From: JADJLQ01 sp034439915
GTDB lineage: Bacteria; Bacteroidota; Bacteroidia; Chitinophagales; Saprospiraceae
DNA length: 44,599 nucleotides
Assembly: GCA_034439915.1 (NCBI GenBank)
Contig: JAWXBI010000094.1
Span: 1 to 44,599 of the forward strand
Direction of reading: 5' to 3'
A program made the translations under genes and the position numbers. The notes under the pieces were generated by a model. It saw only the letters and a list, made by a program, of their open reading frames with translations. It was not told the DNA's origin and searched no databases. Shown piece after piece: positions 1 through 7,828 of the stretch (position 1 is the first letter of the stretch; each line of letters opens with the position of its first letter).

Positions 1-98
1 CGAATAAATCGATCCGATGCGTCGGATCACTCGAATAAATCGAATAAATCGAATAAATCGATCCGATGCGTCGGATCACTCGAATAAATCGAATAAAT
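1..98. repeat. Compound tandem repeat with hairpin units
   Basis: A 9-bp unit (CGAATAAAT) occurs at 1, 32, 41, 50, 81 and 90. It is interrupted twice by a 22-bp unit (10-31 and 59-80). Each 22-bp unit contains an inverted repeat, GATCCGA-TGCG-TCGGATC, at 11-28 and 60-77, which would fold into a 7-bp stem with a 4-nt loop. The array lies just downstream of the leftward rny gene and probably continues off the left edge. It might help terminate rny, but no T-run follows the stems. Confidence 0.85.
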
Positions 99-100
99 CT

Positions 101-182
101 ATTTTGCAATGGCCGCCATCAGCCTTATTATTCATTATTTTGCAATGGCCGCCATCAGCCATATTATTCATTATTTTGCAAT
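101..182. repeat. 36-bp tandem duplication of the rny 3' end
   Basis: Copies start at 101 and 137 and differ at one position (125 versus 161). A third, partial copy starts at 173 and matches for 13 bp before diverging into the body of rny. On the minus strand each copy carries the last rny codons and the sequence around its stop, so the gene tail has been duplicated downstream of the functional stop at 171-173. Confidence 0.85.
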
Positions 183-1832
183 GGCTGTCGCCCTTTTCTC
201 CCGGATTACGGTCACCCTGACCTGACCGGGATATTGCATTTCATTTTGTATTCTCTGTGAAATCAGGTAAGCCAATTCATCTGCATAACCATCGGATACC
301 TTATCACTTTCAACGATGACTCTGAGTTCACGGCCAGCCTGTAAGGCATAGGCTTTTTGAACCCCGTCGTATCCCATGGCAAGTTCTTCCAGTTCTCCAA
401 TCCGTTTGAGATAGGATTCCAGGATTTCACGCCGGGCACCCGGACGGGCACCCGATATCGCATCGCAAGCCTGGACGATCGGAGATATAATGCTGTTCAT
501 CTCGATCTCATCGTGGTGGGCCCCCACTGCATTGATGATTGCGGGATGTTCATTGTATTTTTCACACAGTTTCATACCCAGCAAAGCATGTGACAATTCA
601 CTTTCTTCTTCACTTACTTTGCCGATATCGTGGAGCAATCCTGCCCGCTTGGCCAGTTTAATCAATTTGGTATTAAGTCCCAATTCGGCACTTAAAGTGG
701 CGCATAAATTGGCTGTTTCCATGGAGTGTTTCAACAGGTTTTGTCCGTAGGAAGACCTGAACCGCATACGTCCCACCATCCATACCAGGTAAGGGTCAAG
801 TCCGTGGATATCCAGATCGATCACTGTCCTTTCCCCGATTTCTCGGATTTGTTCTTCCAGTTGTTTTTTGACTTTAGCTACCACTTCTTCAATGCGTGCC
901 GGATGGATCCGTCCATCGGCAACCAGGCGCTGAAGGGCTAAACGGCAAATCTCGCGGCGTATAGGATCAAAACTGGATATTACAATTGCTTCCGGGGTAT
1001 CATCGACTACAATTTCTGCTCCCGTCGCTGCTTCCAGGGCGCGAATATTACGGCCTTCCCTTCCGATAATCTGGCCTTTGACATCATCATTTTCCAGGTG
1101 GAAGACCGACACGGTATTTTCAATGGTATATTCTGATGCCATGCGTTGAATCGTCTGAATGACAATTTTTTTGGCTTCTTTATTGGCCGTCACTTTGGCT
1201 TGTTCCGCTGCATCTTTAATAAACGACATGGCCTCCGTTTCGGCTTTCGCCCGGATCGCTTCGATCAACTGTTCTTTCGCTTCGTGCTCCGACAAGCGGG
1301 CAATGTTTTCCAGCGCTTTGACCTGTTTTTCTGTAGCCAAATCCAGTTCCTCTTTTCTTTTATTGACAATCTTCAGTTGTTTTTCCAGATTTTCCCTCAG
1401 CATATTAAGCTCACTTTCTTTGTTCTCAATGTGGTCCGTTTTGGATTTGAATTCGTTTTGCCTTCTTTTGAGTTCATTTTCCGAAGAGACCACCAGCATT
1501 TCCCGCTCCTTCATCTCTACGAGGTGGGGTGATCTTTCCTTTTCAAACTCAGCCCTTTTGCTGTTGAAATGGTCTTTAGCTTCCTGTATCTTTTTTTGTT
1601 TTATTTGTTCATTGCGGCTTTCCGCCTTAGACAAAATTTTCTCTGCATTTACTTCCGCTTCATCCGAAATCCGCTTAGCGGCAATCTTTGCCTGCTCTAG
1701 AATCAGGTCCGATTTGGTGTTAGAGTCTTCAATTTGTTTTTGGCGGCTTTTTTTAAATATATTGTTTACAATGACATAGCCGGCTCCACCTCCACCCACC
1801 AGTCCCAGGATCAATGCTATTATCCAGTCCAT
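171..1832 (-). CDS. rny: Ribonuclease Y
   Basis: Membrane-anchored endoribonuclease that starts mRNA decay. The 553-residue length is close to the family norm of about 520. In order: an N-terminal membrane segment (about residues 3-25), a long charged coiled coil (about 30-220), a KH RNA-binding domain with GREGRNIRALE (about 255-320), and an HD phosphohydrolase domain with the metal-binding motif LLHDIGK and a later AHHDE. The C-terminus is typical except that the last residues, ATAIAK, sit in a 36-bp tandem repeat. It is the last gene of a leftward cluster after zapA, 54 bp downstream of it. The pheT-zapA-rny neighbourhood is a known Bacteroidota arrangement. Confidence 0.97.
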   Translation of the reverse strand: MDWIIALILGLVGGGGAGYVIVNNIFKKSRQKQIEDSNTKSDLILEQAKIAAKRISDEAEVNAEKILSKAESRNEQIKQKKIQEAKDHFNSKRAEFEKERSPHLVEMKEREMLVVSSENELKRRQNEFKSKTDHIENKESELNMLRENLEKQLKIVNKRKEELDLATEKQVKALENIARLSEHEAKEQLIEAIRAKAETEAMSFIKDAAEQAKVTANKEAKKIVIQTIQRMASEYTIENTVSVFHLENDDVKGQIIGREGRNIRALEAATGAEIVVDDTPEAIVISSFDPIRREICRLALQRLVADGRIHPARIEEVVAKVKKQLEEQIREIGERTVIDLDIHGLDPYLVWMVGRMRFRSSYGQNLLKHSMETANLCATLSAELGLNTKLIKLAKRAGLLHDIGKVSEEESELSHALLGMKLCEKYNEHPAIINAVGAHHDEIEMNSIISPIVQACDAISGARPGARREILESYLKRIGELEELAMGYDGVQKAYALQAGRELRVIVESDKVSDGYADELAYLISQRIQNEMQYPGQVRVTVIREKRATAIAK

Positions 1833-1886
1833 AGTACTTTCTTGTTTTTAGTAATAAATAAAAAATAAATTGAGAACAAGGGACCT

Positions 1887-2162
1887 TTATTGGATCACTT
1901 CATCGAGGAGCTTATCCATAACATCGAGTTTGTCCTGCACATCGGGAGAAAGACTTTCCGCTCTGGATTCATATAATTTGACCGCATAGGTCAACAAAGC
2001 CATCGCCATACAATCCTGACGGTCCTTTTGGGGATAAGCGACATGTAAAGATTTGAGCGATTCATTGACTTCCTCTACAATTTTTAACATCGACGCCGTA
2101 TCCTGTTCGCTGACTTGCAACGGATAATTGCGGCCTTCAATCATTACCTGCAGTGTTTTCAT
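1887..2162 (-). CDS. zapA: Cell division protein ZapA
   Basis: A 91-residue cytoplasmic protein that in characterised relatives binds FtsZ and bundles its filaments. The N-terminus has the ZapA pattern (VMIEGRNYPLQV), followed by a helical stretch with the conserved YPQKDRQDCMAMALLTYA region and a C-terminal coiled-coil tail. The length is normal for the family. It follows the 98-codon coiled-coil gene by only 9 bp, so the two are almost certainly co-transcribed. That partner may be the Bacteroidota counterpart of ZapB. Confidence 0.88.
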   Translation of the reverse strand: MKTLQVMIEGRNYPLQVSEQDTASMLKIVEEVNESLKSLHVAYPQKDRQDCMAMALLTYAVKLYESRAESLSPDVQDKLDVMDKLLDEVIQ

Positions 2163-2171
2163 CTCCGAGTA

Positions 2172-2435
2172 CTATCCTATGTTTTTGACCATGTCGATAC
2201 ATTGATCTACCTGTTTAATGTATTGATCGAGAGTTTGTTCCAATTTCCTGGGCCTTACTCTTGAAGGGTCTTCCTGGTCTGAAAAAAGCGTACGTTGGTC
2301 TTCCATATCCCTGATGAGTTTTTCTCTCAGCTTAAGTTCCTTGTTCAATTTGTTGTTTTCATCGTGAAGCAGTTTGTTTTCCTGCTGCAGTAACTCAACT
2401 TTTTGAGAAACCGCCCTTATTTTTTCTTCCATTCG
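2172..2435 (-). CDS. ZapB-like coiled-coil protein
   Basis: Small, highly charged, almost wholly helical protein with leucine heptads over about the first 60 residues (KVELLQQENKLLHDENNKL). It has no enzymatic motif. It sits between pheT and zapA, so a role in the Z-ring is inferred from position and shape only. An in-frame TTG at 2468 would add 11 residues. I prefer the ATG at 2435 because that TTG lies inside a perfect -7 promoter box (2466-2473), which would place the transcript start downstream of it. The product is then 87 residues. Confidence 0.72.
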   Translation of the reverse strand, partial: RMEEKIRAVSQKVELLQQENKLLHDENNKLNKELKLREKLIRDMEDQRTLFSDQEDPSRVRPRKLEQTLDQYIKQVDQCIDMVKNIG

Positions 2436-2465
2436 GTCTAATATGGCAGGAACCACTTTCACGTT

Positions 2466-2473
2466 CAAATATA
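2466..2473 (-). promoter_or_regulatory. -7 promoter box upstream of the zapB-like/zapA/rny genes
   Basis: On the minus strand the sequence reads TATATTTG, a perfect match to the Bacteroidota TAnnTTTG element, in an AT-rich 45-bp gap after pheT. No clear TTTG -33 element was found. It would allow zapB-like, zapA and rny to be transcribed independently of pheT. Confidence 0.5.
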
Positions 2474-2513
2474 TTGCTTTTTTATAATGTATAAAATATT
2501 ATATTTCTATTCT

Positions 2514-4961
2514 CTATCTTCCCATAGCCCCAATTTTATCCCTTAAACTCTTATTGATTTGTTCCATAGATAAGTCCAAATCGCTCTCTTTTAAGGTTTG
2601 ATTTTGGTTTTCAAATATAAGACTTATTGCTAAAGATTTTTTGGCTTTCCCTATACGCTCTTCATTTTCAAAGACATCGAACAAATCGAAACTTTGAAGA
2701 TGGGGGATCTTTTGCGATTTCAGAGCGGTGGCGACCTGATCCCAGGAAATTGTTTTGTCTACCACAATGGCCAGATCTCTCCGCACACCAGGGTATTTGC
2801 CGGGCACCTGAATTTTATTGCGGTCCTGGAGGGCATTATATTTATAAATTTCGACCCAATCGAATCGGGCGAAATACAGTTCTGATTTCAGATCAAAATA
2901 CCGGGCAAGTTTGTCGTCAATTTTACCATAGAGGATCAAGGGGGTCTCTTTTACCTTTATTTCTAAACTATACTCAAAATCCGGGGATTGAACTTCTTTG
3001 GTTTCGTAAGAGGAAATTTGCCACTTGAGCAACAACTGCTCTACCAAACCTTTTAAATAATAAAATCCCTGTTTCCCGGGTTTAATGCCCCAGTGTTCTT
3101 TTTCAAATGGTCCATAAATAAAAATGGTCAGTTCAGCGGATTCCAAGTATGGCCAGGACGCTCCCGGGTTGGTCCGGTAAGTGGAACCAAATTCAAACAA
3201 TTTTAATGAGCCTTGTTGCCTGTTCTGGTTAAATTGAATACTCTGCAACCCGCTTCTCAGGATGTCCGGCCGCATGATATCCAGATTGACATTGCTGGTA
3301 TTATTGATATAGACCAGGTTACCCTCCACATAGCCGGATGCCAGCACTACCCTGGATTCCATCAGAGATAAACCCATGATTTCATTAAAACCCAGGTTAC
3401 TAAGGTGTGTTGAAATATCTTCCTTAAATACCAGCTTTTTACTGGAATCCGATGATATGGCAAAGGAGACTTCCATTTTTGGGGGCATAGGCACCGCATT
3501 GAAACCGTGAATACGCAGGATTTCTTCAATCACATCGATTTCCCGTTTTACATCGGTTTTATTCGTTGGCACGGTTATCTTTACCATACCCTGTGATTCG
3601 GCAATCACAGGCATATCCAGAGCACTAAGGATTTTTCTTATTTCCCCGTCTGAAATGGTTTGGCCGATGACCGACCTTACCTTGTCAAAATAGATATCCA
3701 CCTGAACAGGGAGGACGGGGTGGTCATAAACATCGACTACCTCAGAAGAAATATAACCCCCGGCCAACTCAACAATCATTTTGGCTGCTGCGGTGAGTGC
3801 TTTAACCGTAATATTCGGGTCAGTGCCTTTTTCAAAGCGGGTAGCCGCATCGGTCCGCAGGGTATGCTTCATGCTTGTCCTGCGAACAGAGGATGCTGAA
3901 AAATGGGCACTTTCCAAAAACAGGTCCGTAGTGGTGTCGCTGATTCCTGAACTCAAGCCACCGAAAACCCCGGCAATACCTAAAGGTTGTGAGTCCCCAT
4001 CACAAATAATGAGGTCATCAGCATAAAGGGTCCTTTTTATTCCATCGAGGGTAATAAAAGGGGTACCGCCAGTCAATTTTTTGACCCTGATCGTCCGGTC
4101 TTTGATTTTATCCAGGTCAAAAGCATGCAGAGGCTGGCCATACATGTGAAGTATCCAATTGGTGATATCGACCACATTACTGATTGGCCTGACGCCTATG
4201 GCCTTGAGCCTGTCCTTTAGCCAGGCCGGAGACTCCTTAATCCGAACACCTGAAATACTGATCCCGCTGTAACGTGGGCACCCGATGTAGTCCTCCACGA
4301 TTACCTTCACCAGGTTGTCATTGTTAAATTCTTTGATATCCTCTGTGACCCAGAGTTTAAATCCGATATTTTCACCGTCGTGCACCATTTGATAAGCTGC
4401 AAGATCCCGGGCAACGCCATAATGACTGGTCGCATCCGACCTATTGGGGGTCAGGTCTATTTCAAATATAGTATCCCTATAAATTTTAAATACCTCAGCG
4501 GCAGGGGTGCCGGCGTCCAGATGATCATCCAATACGATGATACCGGAATGGTCATCGGATAAACCCAACTCGTCTCCGGCACAAATCATTCCTTCGGATA
4601 ATTCGCCCCGGATTTTTGATTTTTTTATTTCCAGGATATCCCCTTTTGAAGTATATAGTTTAGCGCCTACTGTCGCCACCAAAACGGTTTGTCCTGCGGC
4701 CACATTAGGCGCTCCGCAAACAATTTGCCGTAGTTCTGGGCTGCCAATGTCTACCGTAGTCAGTGAAAGCCGGTCTGCATTAGGATGCCTTTGGCAATTG
4801 ATGATTTTTCCAACCACAACCCCTGTCAAACCCCCTTTAAGGCTTTCATAAGTATGGTAACCGTCTACTGCAAGTCCCAAATTGGTGAGCCTTTCCGCCA
4901 GAATTTCAGGAGACTGGGGAAGGGTCAAAAAGGTCTGTAATAATTGATGTGAAATATTCAT
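2514..4961 (-). CDS. pheT: Phenylalanyl-tRNA synthetase beta subunit
   Basis: The beta subunit of the alpha2-beta2 PheRS that charges tRNA-Phe in the cytoplasm, about 815 residues, which is full length. Visible parts in order: an N-terminal start of the MNISHQLLQTFL type, the tRNA-binding EMAP-like domain (GKIINCQRHPNADRLSL, about 50-165), the B3/B4 editing region (LTPNRSDATSHYGVARDL and onward), the B5 domain, the catalytic-like core, and a C-terminal anticodon-binding domain (VPGKYPGVRRDLAIVVD). I chose the ATG at 4961 rather than an upstream TTG at 4976 because the protein then begins as the family does. pheS is not in the window. Confidence 0.97.
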   Translation of the reverse strand: MNISHQLLQTFLTLPQSPEILAERLTNLGLAVDGYHTYESLKGGLTGVVVGKIINCQRHPNADRLSLTTVDIGSPELRQIVCGAPNVAAGQTVLVATVGAKLYTSKGDILEIKKSKIRGELSEGMICAGDELGLSDDHSGIIVLDDHLDAGTPAAEVFKIYRDTIFEIDLTPNRSDATSHYGVARDLAAYQMVHDGENIGFKLWVTEDIKEFNNDNLVKVIVEDYIGCPRYSGISISGVRIKESPAWLKDRLKAIGVRPISNVVDITNWILHMYGQPLHAFDLDKIKDRTIRVKKLTGGTPFITLDGIKRTLYADDLIICDGDSQPLGIAGVFGGLSSGISDTTTDLFLESAHFSASSVRRTSMKHTLRTDAATRFEKGTDPNITVKALTAAAKMIVELAGGYISSEVVDVYDHPVLPVQVDIYFDKVRSVIGQTISDGEIRKILSALDMPVIAESQGMVKITVPTNKTDVKREIDVIEEILRIHGFNAVPMPPKMEVSFAISSDSSKKLVFKEDISTHLSNLGFNEIMGLSLMESRVVLASGYVEGNLVYINNTSNVNLDIMRPDILRSGLQSIQFNQNRQQGSLKLFEFGSTYRTNPGASWPYLESAELTIFIYGPFEKEHWGIKPGKQGFYYLKGLVEQLLLKWQISSYETKEVQSPDFEYSLEIKVKETPLILYGKIDDKLARYFDLKSELYFARFDWVEIYKYNALQDRNKIQVPGKYPGVRRDLAIVVDKTISWDQVATALKSQKIPHLQSFDLFDVFENEERIGKAKKSLAISLIFENQNQTLKESDLDLSMEQINKSLRDKIGAMGR

Positions 4962-5080
4962 AAAAAACTGGACCAAGATACGATGGGGACGGCATATCCG
5001 AAGTGATGAAAGTCAATGCCCTGACAGACGGTATTGAGGTGTATCAAAAAAAATCATGTTGTGGCTTACCGGATCCGGTG

Positions 5081-5938
5081 CTAATAAAAATCGGACCGTT
5101 TCATTTTAGCATTTCCCCCCCCATCAATCCAGGCATGGATAATATCCTTACTCAACAGGTCATAAACAATCCGTTTAGGAAAGTCATGATTTGAGTTTTC
5201 GAAAACATATCGGTTGTTTGTCGACGAAGTCATGGTGATTTTTACAGGCTTACTTCCATTTTGCCCGGTTACTGTTGATATATAATTAATCGCTGCACCT
5301 GTTTTTGCCAATTGTATCGATTCCAATAAGACAGTGTCCTGTGCAATAATGCGGTACGTTTTACAATTCATTTTATCAGGTCCTGCAGATTCCCAGGTTT
5401 CCAAGGTTTGTCCTCTCGATGTATTCATCAGCCAGCTACCGGCTAAAACCTGAGCAGGCCAGGCTGATTGTGGAAGCTCTATTTTAGGATCGGTTTTGGG
5501 AAGATGGGCTACCAATTCTACTTCCAGCATCCGGTCTGGTTTAAACAGTTCTTTTATCCCTATCCAGGAAGCTGCCGGAAAATCATTCCGATAAAGTGGT
5601 TTGCGGATATAACTGTATTTTTTCATGGAATCAATACTGGTCGTAAATAGATTTTCTATTACGACATTTTGAAAACTTGCCCCAAACCGTTTTAAATTGT
5701 TTTCCTGGGAGATATATACATTTTTTACCTGGGTAGGAAAATCTCCGGGAGAGGTCACCCCGGAAAGATAGAGTGTGTGGTCTGATTTTACCACACCGGC
5801 ATAACCATAAACCGTGTCCTGACTTGTAATCCCCCAATGGAATTTTTCTTTTACTATATTTCCCGGCTGTGTGCGGGCAGTTAAGGATACCTGGATGCCT
5901 GTTATTAAAATTATGAACCGGATCACCACATACTTCAT
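5081..5938 (-). CDS. Exported RidA-like / DUF6265 fusion protein
   Basis: A 285-residue protein with an N-terminal signal peptide (about 1-23). Residues about 40-150 resemble the RidA/YjgF/UK114 family (NNLKRFGASFQNVV, then FPAASWIGIKELF and LEVELVAHL). Residues about 165-285 resemble DUF6265, with AGSWLMNTSRGQTLETWE and FENSNHDFPKRIVY. The arginine that RidA enzymes use for imine deamination (PARS in E. coli RidA) is alanine here (PAAS), so classical deaminase activity is unlikely. It is the last gene of a three-gene leftward operon of exported proteins, 29 bp after the thioredoxin/MsrA-like gene. The start is the ATG at 5938; a GTG lies one codon upstream. Confidence 0.8.
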   Translation of the reverse strand: MKYVVIRFIILITGIQVSLTARTQPGNIVKEKFHWGITSQDTVYGYAGVVKSDHTLYLSGVTSPGDFPTQVKNVYISQENNLKRFGASFQNVVIENLFTTSIDSMKKYSYIRKPLYRNDFPAASWIGIKELFKPDRMLEVELVAHLPKTDPKIELPQSAWPAQVLAGSWLMNTSRGQTLETWESAGPDKMNCKTYRIIAQDTVLLESIQLAKTGAAINYISTVTGQNGSKPVKITMTSSTNNRYVFENSNHDFPKRIVYDLLSKDIIHAWIDGGGNAKMKRSDFY

Positions 5939-5967
5939 CACAAAAAATTTAATCTGAAAATTTCAGG

Positions 5968-6984
5968 TCAGGCTTTCTTCATTCGACCCATGCTTTGTTT
6001 CCAGGCCCGGTTAAAGTCCTGTTGATGATAAGCTTCGGCTTCCCCTCTGGAAGGGTGGGCCTGGTAAAATTTAAAAAATTCTATTTGTCCCGGAGATAAG
6101 ACCGACTGCGGACTTCCCCCCTTTGCCAGCAGATTATTGAGCCGACTGGCCTGGATAGGAAGCATGGGTACATAACGGTATGCCGTATGCCGGAGATAAT
6201 ATTGAGGTTCGTGATCCGGTTTGAACCCGGTTGACTTTTTCAATTCTGTATCCACGGTCAACCCTTCGGCCAGGTCTTTTTCTTCGGCAAACAATGATTT
6301 AGCACAATCCAGTTTACGGGCTACTCCGATCAGTTGACCTGTACTGATGACGGTTGGATTATAATTGACCCGGACTACTTCCTTACCTTGAATAAATCCA
6401 GGTTCAGTGCTTAACACCCCTTCCAGATTGCCCAGGTTTTTCTCCCCCTCCCAAAAACAACTCATACTAAATGACATTTGTTTTGATGTTTTCGCTAAGG
6501 CATACTCATAAGTTAATCTCAGATAACCAGGTATATTTTTTTTTCTGATGTTAAGGGCTTTTATCATTTTATCTGCTATTCCGGCAGCCGAGTAATTGGC
6601 ATCTAATCTAGGTACCAGGTCTTTCATATCCGCATCGACGATACGGACTACCGGATTGTTCCAGGCAGGTTCTCCAAATAGTTTAAGCACCCTGGCATCT
6701 TCTCCCGCCTTATTGTTGTGTATTGCAAGGGGCACAAATTCCTGTTCTATACCTTCTACCAAAAGGGGATGGCTGAGGACTTCCGAACCATAGCGCTGGC
6801 AGGTTGCACAACCGGGAACTTCCTGAAATAAAATCAGGATTGGTTTTCCGGATTGTTTTGAACTGTTAACCGCCTGCCGGATATCCCTTAACCAATTTAC
6901 TTCACCCAATTCTATAGCATTTTGGGCTTGTAAAGGAATCAGATAACTTAACAGTATCACCAAAATGAAGCCAGAAATTTTCAT
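5968..6984 (-). CDS. Exported thioredoxin-like / MsrA-like fusion (VPGCxxC type)
   Basis: About 338 residues. A signal peptide (1-21) is followed by a thioredoxin-like domain whose redox motif is VPGCATC (about 56-62). The second half has the core of peptide methionine sulfoxide reductase A: SMSCFWEGEKNLGNLEGV (Cys about 176) and VVRVNYNPTVIS. This resembles the family I recall as VPGUxxT thioredoxin-like (seleno)proteins, with Cys in place of Sec; that name is from memory. The ATG at 6984 is chosen because the upstream TTG (7008) lies inside the preceding gene, whose stop is 8 bp before this ATG. It probably acts in the periplasm in thiol or methionine repair; the substrate is unknown. Confidence 0.78.
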   Translation of the reverse strand: MKISGFILVILLSYLIPLQAQNAIELGEVNWLRDIRQAVNSSKQSGKPILILFQEVPGCATCQRYGSEVLSHPLLVEGIEQEFVPLAIHNNKAGEDARVLKLFGEPAWNNPVVRIVDADMKDLVPRLDANYSAAGIADKMIKALNIRKKNIPGYLRLTYEYALAKTSKQMSFSMSCFWEGEKNLGNLEGVLSTEPGFIQGKEVVRVNYNPTVISTGQLIGVARKLDCAKSLFAEEKDLAEGLTVDTELKKSTGFKPDHEPQYYLRHTAYRYVPMLPIQASRLNNLLAKGGSPQSVLSPGQIEFFKFYQAHPSRGEAEAYHQQDFNRAWKQSMGRMKKA

Positions 6985-6992
6985 GATTTTCT

Positions 6993-7700
6993 TTATTGTT
7001 TTTCCCAAACTTCATGGACGTCATTGCCGGTGGAACTTTTCCCCTTATGTATCCATTTAGGCCCTTGCACTTCAGCATTAAAAACCAACTGACTGCCTAC
7101 CCGGGTTGGATCCCTGGAAAAAAAAGCAAGTTGTTCGGTATATATCCCATCCATGAGGGTATATTTTCCCCCGCCTGTTCCGAAAAATTGTTTGCTTGCC
7201 GGATTGATGGCCACCCATTGAAAGCGGGTACTGCTATTTATTTTTAATGTCTTTCTGGAACCCTGGTGCATCGGGCTCAGATTGCCATCATTTCCAATAC
7301 GTGCAGTAATCCTCCAACACCCTGACAACGGTGCAGTTGCAGGAGCATCATCTATTTTCGTCCAGGTGGTTTTAACGAGGTGTTCCAAAGTTAATGATGT
7401 TTCACCCAATGTGGTGTTATAACTGATTTGTTTGCCAACCTCTGCGGTATCCGTAGAATTAAATTCTATTGTCAATAAACACTTGCCTGGAGTGGCCTCA
7501 TATTTTCCCCCATAGGTCCGGATAAAAGCGTTGGTGTTTTCATTGTACACCGCTACCGTGAGATAATTGTCTGTTGCGATCATAGTGGCTACCTCTCCCG
7601 GGTCTCCAACCCCTCTTAATTCCCAGGCACCTTTTATGCCAGGAGTTGATTGTGAAAAGAATAGGCTCAGGGTAGTTAAAATCAAAAAAAACAGTTGCAT
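6993..7700 (-). CDS. Secreted two-repeat protein of unknown function
   Basis: A 235-residue protein with a signal peptide (about 1-18). It has two related halves: TYGGKYEATPGKCLLTIEF...TAEVGKQISY in the first and GTGGGKYTLMDGIYTEQLAFF...TRVGSQLVF in the second. Both look like a small beta-rich, lipocalin-like fold. I do not recognise a named family beyond 'membrane or secreted protein' annotations common in Bacteroidota. It is the first gene of the three-gene leftward operon, so its job may be tied to the thioredoxin/MsrA-like and RidA-like products. A near-match -7 box (TACCTTTA) lies upstream. Confidence 0.75.
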   Translation of the reverse strand: MQLFFLILTTLSLFFSQSTPGIKGAWELRGVGDPGEVATMIATDNYLTVAVYNENTNAFIRTYGGKYEATPGKCLLTIEFNSTDTAEVGKQISYNTTLGETSLTLEHLVKTTWTKIDDAPATAPLSGCWRITARIGNDGNLSPMHQGSRKTLKINSSTRFQWVAINPASKQFFGTGGGKYTLMDGIYTEQLAFFSRDPTRVGSQLVFNAEVQGPKWIHKGKSSTGNDVHEVWEKQ

Positions 7701-7828
7701 ATGTTTTCCTTTAAATGCCGGATAAAATCCTGCTAAAGGTAAAGGATTTTGCTTAATGAAATGATAATGAGCATATTGATTAAGAAATTATCTTTCTGAT
7801 TTAGTTACTTTGTATAAAATATTCATAT

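Noticed and set aside
17..260. Plus-strand frames over the left-end repeats
   Set aside because: The peptides (RINRIN, FCNGRHQPYYSL repeats) only mirror the DNA repeats.
1146..1779. Long plus-strand frames opposite the coiled coil of rny
   Set aside because: They are antisense shadows of a strongly biased coiled-coil sequence, with long Phe/Ser runs and no domain.
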